NCBI RefSeq assembly: GCF_039536745.1
Contig: NZ_BAAAZE010000014.1
Coordinates: 186,001 to 250,000, forward strand
Length of the DNA: 64,000 nucleotides
From: Actimicrobium antarcticum
Lineage (GTDB): Bacteria; Pseudomonadota; Gammaproteobacteria; Burkholderiales; Burkholderiaceae_D
Direction: 5' to 3'
A program made the position numbers and the translations under genes. Numbering within the stretch: position 1 is the first letter of the stretch; each line of letters begins with the position of its first letter. The notes under the pieces were generated by a model. The model was given only the letters and a program-made list of their open reading frames with translations, did no database searches and had not been told where the DNA came from. Positions 37,365 to 44,118 of this stretch are shown piece after piece.

Positions 37365-38549
37365 CTACCGAGTTTCCGAAAACAACTCCCGCCCGATCAA
37401 CATCCGCCGAATCTCGCTGGTCCCCGCCCCGATCTCGTACAACTTCGCATCGCGCCACAACCGCCCAGCCGGATAATCATTGATATACCCATTCCCGCCC
37501 AGCGCCTGTATCGTCTCCCCGGCCATCCAGGTCGCCTTCTCCGCCGAGTACAAAATCGCCCCCGCCGCATCCTTGCGCAACGCCCGCACCGCTTCCGGCG
37601 TGTGCGCCCGATCGCACGCCTGACCGACCGCGTACACGTACGCTTTGCACGCCATCATGGTCGAGTACATATCGGCGATCTTGCCCTGCATCAGCTGGAA
37701 CTCGCCAATCGGCTGGCCGAACTGCTTGCGCTCATGGATATACGGCATCACCACATCCATGCACGCCTGCATGATGCCGAGCGGTCCGCCCGACAGCACC
37801 GAGCGCTCGTAATCGAGACCCGACATCAGCACATTGACGCCCTTGCCCAGACCGCCAAGCACGTTCTCGGCCGGCACTTCGCAATCCACAAAAACCAGTT
37901 CACCGGTATGCGAACCGCGCATGCCGAGCTTGTCGAGTTTCTGGGCCACCGAGAACCCCTTGAAATTCTTTTCGATCAAAAACGCGGTCATGCCGCGCGC
38001 GCCGGCTTCTAGGTCGTTCTTGGCATACACCACCAGCACATCGGCATCCGGTCCGTTGGTGATCCACATCTTGGTGCCGTTCAGAACCCAGCGGTCGCCC
38101 TTCCAGTCGGCCCGCAATTTCATGCTGACCACGTCGGAACCGGCGTTCGGCTCCGACATCGCCAGCGCACCGATGAATTCGCCGCTGACCAGCTTCGGCA
38201 GGTATTTGGCTTTTTGTTCGGCGCTGCCGTTGCGCTTGATCTGGTTCACGCACAGGTTCGAATGCGCGCCGTACGACAAACCGACCGAGGCCGAGGCACG
38301 CGAGATTTCTTCCATCGCGATGATGTGCGCCAGATAGCCCATGCCGGTGCCGCCGTATTCCTCGTCGACGGTGATGCCGAGTACGCCGAGGTCGCCCATT
38401 TTTCTCCACAGGTCCATCGGGAACTGGTCATTGCGGTCGATCTCGCCGGCACGCGGCGCGATCTCTGCGGCGGCAAATTGCTGGATGGTGTCGCGCAGGG
38501 CGGCGATGTCGTCGCCGTGATCAAATGTCAGGCCGGGCAGGTGGAGCAT
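37365..38549 (-). CDS. liuA: Isovaleryl-CoA dehydrogenase
   Basis: The 394-residue FAD enzyme oxidises isovaleryl-CoA to 3-methylcrotonyl-CoA. It is separated from other ACADs by the position of its catalytic Glu: it lies in the middle motif LMSGLDYERSVLSGGPLGIMQA, while the C-terminal position reads YEIGAGTSEIRRMLIGREL with Gly instead. ALAMSEPNAGSDVVSM and WVLNGTKMWITNGPDA are FAD-contact segments. It is the first catabolic gene after liuR, with a dyad operator upstream, and is cut off from the rest of the liu genes by the repeat region and aceK. Confidence 0.95.
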   Translation of the reverse strand: MLHLPGLTFDHGDDIAALRDTIQQFAAAEIAPRAGEIDRNDQFPMDLWRKMGDLGVLGITVDEEYGGTGMGYLAHIIAMEEISRASASVGLSYGAHSNLCVNQIKRNGSAEQKAKYLPKLVSGEFIGALAMSEPNAGSDVVSMKLRADWKGDRWVLNGTKMWITNGPDADVLVVYAKNDLEAGARGMTAFLIEKNFKGFSVAQKLDKLGMRGSHTGELVFVDCEVPAENVLGGLGKGVNVLMSGLDYERSVLSGGPLGIMQACMDVVMPYIHERKQFGQPIGEFQLMQGKIADMYSTMMACKAYVYAVGQACDRAHTPEAVRALRKDAAGAILYSAEKATWMAGETIQALGGNGYINDYPAGRLWRDAKLYEIGAGTSEIRRMLIGRELFSETR

Positions 38550-38640
38550 GGCGTCCTCGGGTTATCGGTTGGGTTCGAAGTCAGGGTCAACTGCAAGTCA
38601 GTGAAGCTGGCCCCGGATCAGGTTGCAAATAGTACAGTTA

Positions 38641-38664
38641 ATTGACGTTAACGTAAACGTCAAT
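38641..38664 (-). promoter_or_regulatory. Probable LiuR operator before liuA
   Basis: A 24-bp dyad has 9-bp perfect arms ATTGACGTT and AACGTCAAT around six bases. On the minus strand it contains TTTACGTTAACGTCAAT, found identically at the second site (39152-39168). A plausible liuA promoter, -35 TTTACG and -10 TACTAT 17 bp apart, overlaps it, as in MerR-type promoters. It overlaps the liuR stop region. Confidence 0.75.
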
Positions 38665-39100
38665 CCAGCGGGTCTGTTTGTGCTGGCAGCTGCCCGGATT
38701 TGCGCGCCGCTTTTTTGATCGAGCGGCCTTCCAGCACCTTGCGGCATTGCAGTTCGTGCGCCGTGATTTCGGCCAGCGTGACGTCGATATCTTCACGCTG
38801 CATTTCGAGTGTTTCGCGGTGCCGGGCCAGCACGGTCAGAAAATGTTTCATCTGGGCGGCGGAGTCTTTTGGCGACTCGTACATGACGACCAGGCTTTTG
38901 ATTTCGGACAGCGTCAGGCCGAGCCGCTTGCCGCGCAGCGTCAGTTTCAGGCGCGTGCGTTCACGTGCGGTGTAGACGCGGATGCGCCCGCTGGCCCCTT
39001 CGCGGGTCGGGCTGAGCAAGCCCTGGTCTTCATAGAAACGGATCGCCCGCGGGGTGATGTCAAATTCGCGCGAGAGTTCGGTGATGGTGTAGGTGGACAT
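38660..39100 (-). CDS. liuR: MerR-family regulator LiuR
   Basis: The 146-residue protein starts with a MerR winged helix (TYTITELSREFDITPRAIRFYEDQGLLSPTREG, then RIRVYTARERTRLKLTLRGKRLGLTLSEIKSLV), followed by a dimerisation helix (LARHRETLEMQREDIDVTLAEITAHELQCRKVL) and a basic tail. No paired metal-binding cysteines follow the helix, so it is not a metal sensor. Position next to liuA and similarity in layout to known LiuR proteins support control of branched-chain acyl-CoA breakdown. Matching dyads lie on both sides of the gene, indicating autoregulation. Confidence 0.92.
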   Translation of the reverse strand: MSTYTITELSREFDITPRAIRFYEDQGLLSPTREGASGRIRVYTARERTRLKLTLRGKRLGLTLSEIKSLVVMYESPKDSAAQMKHFLTVLARHRETLEMQREDIDVTLAEITAHELQCRKVLEGRSIKKAARKSGQLPAQTDPLD

Positions 39101-39150
39101 GGTGGCTAGTTTTGGGAAGGCAAGTTTTACGATTAGAATTAGCCGGTTCG

Positions 39151-39168
39151 ATTTACGTTAACGTCAAT
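39151..39168. promoter_or_regulatory. Second LiuR operator, between liuR and the MBL gene
   Basis: The sequence ATTTACGTTAACGTCAAT shares 17 consecutive bases with the liuA-side operator, in opposite orientation. It sits between the divergent liuR and MBL-fold genes and could control both. Confidence 0.75.
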
Positions 39169-39224
39169 CATTGTAGGCGACGACACGCTCCGCAGTCATG
39201 CCTCTTTTTACAGAAAAATCCGCC

Positions 39225-40289
39225 ATGAATTCTCTTGAAGCCCAGCTCGATTATCCGTTCGCCGACACCTTGCCCGCCAGCGGCGAATTGCGCGATGTTG
39301 CCGCAGGCGTGCGATGGTTGCGGATGGGTTTGCCGTTCGCCCTGAATCACATCAACCTGTGGCTGCTGGAAGATGAATTCGACAGCGAGCACGGTCCCGT
39401 CAAAGGCTGGACCGCGATCGATTGCGGGATCGCCGATGACGCCACACGCGCCGCCTGGGAAGTGATTTTTGCCACCGGCCTGCGCGGCTTGCCGATCCTG
39501 CGGGTGCTGGCCACGCATTGTCATCCGGACCATGTCGGTCTGGCTGACTGGCTGTGCAATCGCTGGCAGGCGCCACTGTGGATGACCGCTGGTGAATACG
39601 GTTTTGCGCGGATGATGTCGGCCGGCCTGCCGGGTGTGGATGGCACGGCGATGCTGCCGCACTTCCAGCGGCATGGACTCGATGATGCCGCGCTGCTGGC
39701 GCAACTGCAGGGTCGCAAGAATTATTACCCGACGCTGGTGCCCGCCGTGCCGCTGGCCTACACCCGCTTGCAGGAGGGCCAGTCGGTGCGTATTGGTACC
39801 CATGCGTGGCGCGTCATCAGCGGTTTCGGCCATTCGCCGGAACATGCGTCGCTGTATTGCGAAGACCTGCAAGTGCTGATTGCAGGCGACATGGTGCTGC
39901 CACGGATTTCTACCAACGTGTCGGTATTTGCCATCGAACCCGAAGCCAATCCGGTGCAGCAATATCTGGACTCGCTGGCGAAGTTCGCCGACCTGCCGGC
40001 CACGACGCTGGTGCTGCCCTCGCATGGCAAACCGTTTCGCGGACTCGACGTGCGTATCCGCCAGCTCAATGACCATCATGCCGCCCGACTGGCGGAAGTG
40101 GTGGAGGCCTGCGCGACGCCGCAATCGGCAGCGCAGATCGTGCCGATGATGTTTCCGCGCGCGCTGGATGCACACCAGCTGACGTTTGCGCTGGGCGAGG
40201 CACTGGCGCATTTGCACAAGCTCTGGTTTGACGGGGTCTTGCGGCGGACCACGGGTACGGATGGCGTCTACCGGTTCGTGCGGGCGTGA
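39225..40289 (+). CDS. MBL-fold metallo-hydrolase
   Basis: The 354-residue protein has the metal motif THCHPDHVG (HxHxDH, about residues 98-103), a further His in SGFGHSPEHASLY, the Asp in LIAGDMVLPRIS and a final His in LPSHGKPF, so a complete dinuclear site. The C-terminal helical part (HHAARLAEVVEAC...HLHKLWFDGVLRR) resembles the LACTB2/glyoxalase II-like thioesterase group. Being divergent from liuR across a shared operator, it may be a CoA-thioester or related hydrolase of the leucine pathway; that is inference. ATG 39198 is an alternative start nine codons upstream. Confidence 0.85.
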   Translation: MNSLEAQLDYPFADTLPASGELRDVAAGVRWLRMGLPFALNHINLWLLEDEFDSEHGPVKGWTAIDCGIADDATRAAWEVIFATGLRGLPILRVLATHCHPDHVGLADWLCNRWQAPLWMTAGEYGFARMMSAGLPGVDGTAMLPHFQRHGLDDAALLAQLQGRKNYYPTLVPAVPLAYTRLQEGQSVRIGTHAWRVISGFGHSPEHASLYCEDLQVLIAGDMVLPRISTNVSVFAIEPEANPVQQYLDSLAKFADLPATTLVLPSHGKPFRGLDVRIRQLNDHHAARLAEVVEACATPQSAAQIVPMMFPRALDAHQLTFALGEALAHLHKLWFDGVLRRTTGTDGVYRFVRA

Positions 40290-40662
40290 CATCACTTCGG
40301 TGCCGGATAAATCTATCGGGCTGAGAACGGCCAACCCGATCGCTGCCTGGTAACGCGCGCAGCAGCCTGCTCGGGGAACCATTGCAGTTGACACGGGTCA
40401 TCAGATCACCGTCCGTCGACCTTGATCTCGGCATCACGTTGACAGCGTTGTTTACCCGGAAAATCACGGACGGTTAGCGCGAAATTGCAACTGAGAAATA
40501 ATTCCAAAATAAAACTTTAGAGCTTACTATTGCAAATGGATTCTTGTTCCTGCAACGCGAATTTAACAATCCGCATTGCTTTTCGTGCAGGTATCGCCTG
40601 AACGATGGTCATGGTCAGCGAGCCTGTAAGCCCTTTTGTTGTGTGTTGACGCTGGAGAAAAA
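40290..40662. other. Intergenic region, no gene seen
   Basis: About 370 bp precede the Cache gene. The last 180 bases are AT-rich and probably carry its promoter. I find no conserved RNA, palindrome or reading frame worth calling. Confidence 0.45.
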
Positions 40663-41136
40663 ATGACATCCCTTTTCAAAGTCGCCGTCCTGACCTTGCC
40701 CCTGTTATTTGCCGCGCATGCCGGTGCTGCCGAACGCGGCACGGAAGCCGAAGCACAGGCGATGGTCGGCAAGGCCGTTGCCCTGATCAAGTCGGCTGGG
40801 CCCGAGAAAGCCTACAAGGCGTTTACCGAGCATCCGGATGGCACCTTCAAGGATCGCGACCTGTACATTTTTGTCTACGATTTTGAAGGTAACTGCATCG
40901 CACAGGGCGCCAATCCGAAAATGGTGGGCAAAAACCTGATCGCGATGAAGGACGTTGATGGCAATGCGTTTATCAAGGGCATGATCGATACGGTCAAGAC
41001 CAAGAAAAAGGGCTGGTACGGTCCCTACAAGTTCAACAACGCCGAGTCCAAGTTGATCGAACAGAAGAAATCCTATTGCGAGCAGGGCGCTGGCGACACC
41101 ATGGTCTGCGTCGGCACCTATCTGGCGGCGAAGTAA
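40663..41136 (+). CDS. Secreted Cache-domain protein
   Basis: The 157-residue protein has a signal peptide (LFKVAVLTLPLLFAAHAGAAE) and a single Cache-2-type sensor domain: AQAMVGKAVALIKSAGPEKAYKAF, RDLYIFVYDFEGNCIAQGANPKMVGKNLIAMKDVDGNAFIKGMIDT and GWYGPYKFNN. There is no transmembrane helix or output domain after it, so it is a free periplasmic ligand-binding protein. A GGAG ribosome site precedes ATG 40663. The chemoreceptor gene follows 113 bp downstream; the pair may work together, with the Cache protein presenting a ligand. Confidence 0.88.
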   Translation: MTSLFKVAVLTLPLLFAAHAGAAERGTEAEAQAMVGKAVALIKSAGPEKAYKAFTEHPDGTFKDRDLYIFVYDFEGNCIAQGANPKMVGKNLIAMKDVDGNAFIKGMIDTVKTKKKGWYGPYKFNNAESKLIEQKKSYCEQGAGDTMVCVGTYLAAK

Positions 41137-41248
41137 GCGTTCGAACCAGACCGGTCAACCTGCGCTCCCGGCAGGCTGACCGTGCAGATGCACTCGCAAG
41201 CGAATGACACGTTCGAGCAAGTCAATGTCGCAGTCAAGGATAGGCAAC

Positions 41249-42922
41249 ATGAATCTACATAATCTGCGCATCGGCGCGCGGCTCGGCATCGGTTTCGGCA
41301 TTACGCTGGCGATGCTGGTACTGGTCATCGTTGCCGTGGGCACGATCAGCGAACGCAACCGCGATCGGATGACGACCCACCTCACGGCCACCAACACCAA
41401 AGCCAATCTGGCTGTTGCCATGAAAAGCGCGTTGCTGGAAGGTGCAGTTGCCATGCGCAACGTGGGTCTGCAGTCGGAAGTAACCGCCATGCAGGAGGAA
41501 GCCGAGCGCGCCACGCAGCAGCGCAAACGCTATGTTGCAGCACGCGACAAGCTGACCGCCACCGGCCTGTCGGATAGTGAAAAAAATATCCTCGCGAACA
41601 TCGAAGTGCTGGATCAGAAAATCCAGGCATCATTTTCAGAAGCCATCGGACAAGCGCTGGCATTCAATGCCGAGGGCGCGGCCAAGGTAATCGCGGTCAA
41701 CATCGAACCCCCTAGCCGGCTGATTCTGGCCGACATCAACAAGCTGGTCGACCTCCAACTGGTGGCGACCCAGCAAACACTCGATGCGACCGTCGCCGAT
41801 GGCAATGCGTTGCGTCTGCTGATGGGAACGATCGGCGTGATCGCGCTGGCGATCGGTCTGATCTGTGCCTGGGTTCTTACCCGTAGCATCACCCACCCGC
41901 TGCGCGATGCGGTCGCAGTGGCACGCCGGGTCGCCGCCGGTGACCTGTCAGCCCAGGTTGTTGTCAGCGGCAAAGACGAGATCGGTGAACTGCTGCACGC
42001 GCTCAAGGAAATGAACGACAGCCTTGCCAACATCGTCGCCGAAGTACGCACGGGCACCGACACCATCGCCACGGCATCGAGTGAAATTTCGGCAGGCAAC
42101 CTCGATCTGTCCTCGCGCACCGAGCAACAGGCTGCCGCGCTGGAAGAGACGGCTTCGTCGATGGTGGAACTGACCACGACCGTGAAACAGAATGCCGATA
42201 ATGCGCACCAGGGCAATGTGCTGGCAGCCAGCGCATCGGCCGTCGCGGTGCAGGGCGGTGCCGTGGTGGCAGCCGTGATTCGTACCATGGGTGCCATTAC
42301 CGAGTCGGCTCACAAGATCGTCGACATCATCGCCGTCATCGATGGCATTGCCTTCCAGACCAATATCCTGGCATTGAACGCTGCCGTGGAAGCTGCCCGG
42401 GCCGGTGAACAGGGCCGCGGGTTTGCCGTCGTCGCCGCCGAAGTCCGCAACCTGGCACAACGCAGCGCGACTGCGGCCCGTGAAATCAAAGCCCTGATCG
42501 GCGACTCGCTGGAGAAAGTCGACGCCGGCAGCAAGCTCGTCAACCAGGCCGGCAGCACCATGGCCCAGGTGGTCACCAGCGTCAATAGCGTGACCGACAT
42601 CATGGCCCGTATCGCGCGCGCCAGCCAGGAACAGAGCACCGGAATTGAACAGGTCAATCAGGCTATCGGCCAGATGGATCATGTCACCCAGCAAAACGCC
42701 GCGCTGGTCGAGCAGGCCGCTGCTGCAGCGGCATCGATGCATGACCAGGCCGCCTCGCTGGCCGGTGTGGTGAGTGTCTTCAAGGTCGACCGGATTGCGG
42801 CAGTCGCGCCACCGGTGCAGCGACTGCAAGCCAGACCGCCGGCACGCGCATCCCGGGTAGCACCAGCCACCCAGCGCAAACTGGTGCCGCAGGATGCCAG
42901 CGACGATTGGGAACAGTTCTGA
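41249..42922 (+). CDS. Methyl-accepting chemotaxis protein
   Basis: The 557-residue transmembrane receptor has helix 1 at about 14-34, a four-helix-bundle-like periplasmic domain, helix 2 at about 190-212, HAMP (TRSITHPLRDAVAVARRVAAGDLSAQV) and a cytoplasmic signalling coiled coil with the hairpin tip DIIAVIDGIAFQTNILALNAAVEAARAGEQGRGFAVVAAEVRNLAQRSA. It ends in DWEQF, a CheR/CheB-docking pentapeptide preceded by a Pro/Arg linker, as in the Tsr/Tar group. AAGGA upstream fixes ATG 41249. The ligand is unknown. Confidence 0.95.
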   Translation: MNLHNLRIGARLGIGFGITLAMLVLVIVAVGTISERNRDRMTTHLTATNTKANLAVAMKSALLEGAVAMRNVGLQSEVTAMQEEAERATQQRKRYVAARDKLTATGLSDSEKNILANIEVLDQKIQASFSEAIGQALAFNAEGAAKVIAVNIEPPSRLILADINKLVDLQLVATQQTLDATVADGNALRLLMGTIGVIALAIGLICAWVLTRSITHPLRDAVAVARRVAAGDLSAQVVVSGKDEIGELLHALKEMNDSLANIVAEVRTGTDTIATASSEISAGNLDLSSRTEQQAAALEETASSMVELTTTVKQNADNAHQGNVLAASASAVAVQGGAVVAAVIRTMGAITESAHKIVDIIAVIDGIAFQTNILALNAAVEAARAGEQGRGFAVVAAEVRNLAQRSATAAREIKALIGDSLEKVDAGSKLVNQAGSTMAQVVTSVNSVTDIMARIARASQEQSTGIEQVNQAIGQMDHVTQQNAALVEQAAAAAASMHDQAASLAGVVSVFKVDRIAAVAPPVQRLQARPPARASRVAPATQRKLVPQDASDDWEQF

Positions 42923-43152
42923 CGTGCCACCGCCGCCGTCGCTACCGACCGTCGCGGTGGCAGACGATTCTGGCAAAGAAAATGCCGTTTAATTCCTGAA
43001 AACAATGCGGACGGAAAACGGATTCGGTTACCTCTGCGGTTACCTCTGCCTACCTGCGAAAAAATAATTGTTTTTGCCGAATTGTTTGCGCTCTTGTCGT
43101 GTCACAGACAGGCAACCTCGTTGCATCCGTGATCACTGTCAAGGGGCATACC

Positions 43153-43902
43153 GTGCAAGAAGAATTCATCAGGCAATCCGGGTTAACCGACATCAATAGC
43201 TACCCGCAATGGGCCCGCAACATCCTGCAGGCGACGCAGGAAAAAAAGCGCCAGGTCGTCCACCATGACGTCTTTGCGATGATGAAAGAGGGTCGTCTGC
43301 CATCGCGTGCCATGCGCAATTTTCTGATTGCAGGCTGGCCGGTCATTGAACAGTTTCCGCAGTACATGGCCGTCAATTTATGCAAGATCCGCTATGGCCG
43401 CTCGCGCGGCGAAGACCTCGCCCGCAAATACCTGCTGCACAATATTCGCGTGGAGCAAAACCACGCCGACCACTGGGTGAACTGGGCCACCGCATGCGGT
43501 GTCGCGCGCGCAGAGTTGCTGACAGTCACGGCCCCAATCGAGAGTCTGGCCCTGAGCCATAGTTGCTGGCATACCTGCGAACGTGATTCGCTGGCCACCA
43601 GCATGGCCGCCACCAACCTGGCCATCGAAGGCGCGACGGGTGAGTGGTCGACGCGGGTGTGCGCATCGACCGTGTATGAAAACACGTTCGATCAGGACGT
43701 ACGCCACAAGGCCATGCGCTGGCTGAACATCCACGCCCGGTACGACGACACCCATCCCTGGGAAGCGCTCGATATCATCTGCACCCTGATCGGCAACGTC
43801 GCCATACCGAGCTACCAAAGCTTGCTCGAACTGCGTGTCGGGCAGAGTTATGACTACATGACCATGTCGCTGGACCAATGCCTTGCCCAACCCAAAAAAT
43901 AA
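43153..43902 (+). CDS. TenA/PqqC-like haem-oxygenase-fold protein, probable metal oxidase
   Basis: The 249-residue all-helical protein belongs to the TenA/PqqC-like superfamily. Candidate metal ligands follow the pattern of haem-oxygenase-like di-iron oxidases: Glu in VIEQFPQYMA, Glu and His in RVEQNHADHWVNW, Glu in NLAIEGATGEWS and Asp/His in HARYDDTHPWEAL. The thiaminase active-site Cys pattern is not evident, so thiamin salvage is unlikely. The start is GTG 43153, six bases after AAGGGG; longer forms begin inside non-conserved sequence. The substrate is unknown, and no biosynthetic partners are adjacent. Confidence 0.78.
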   Translation: MQEEFIRQSGLTDINSYPQWARNILQATQEKKRQVVHHDVFAMMKEGRLPSRAMRNFLIAGWPVIEQFPQYMAVNLCKIRYGRSRGEDLARKYLLHNIRVEQNHADHWVNWATACGVARAELLTVTAPIESLALSHSCWHTCERDSLATSMAATNLAIEGATGEWSTRVCASTVYENTFDQDVRHKAMRWLNIHARYDDTHPWEALDIICTLIGNVAIPSYQSLLELRVGQSYDYMTMSLDQCLAQPKK

Positions 43903-44118
43903 GGAGATTCACCAGCGTTGCATGACCACGCTCCCGCCACGGTGAAGTCAGTCCGCCATGCAACGTTTGCGCAATCTGGATGACAACGCCGACGGCACTT
44001 GTCCGAAATCAAAAGCCGTGCCCTTGCGAATGCTACTTTCGTCGCAGGTGTTCTGTTCCGGATGTACGTGATGCAGTACCGGTTGCTGGCGGTGACGATC
44101 AGGCAAGGAGGAATCATT

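Noticed and set aside
38660..39100. Reading the MerR protein as a metal sensor
   Set aside because: It lacks the paired cysteines of MerR/ZntR/CueR metal sites and is embedded in leucine-degradation genes with matching operators.
43153..43902. Calling the TenA-like protein a thiaminase
   Set aside because: No thiamin genes or TPP riboswitch nearby, and the visible residues fit a metal-binding haem-oxygenase-like fold better.
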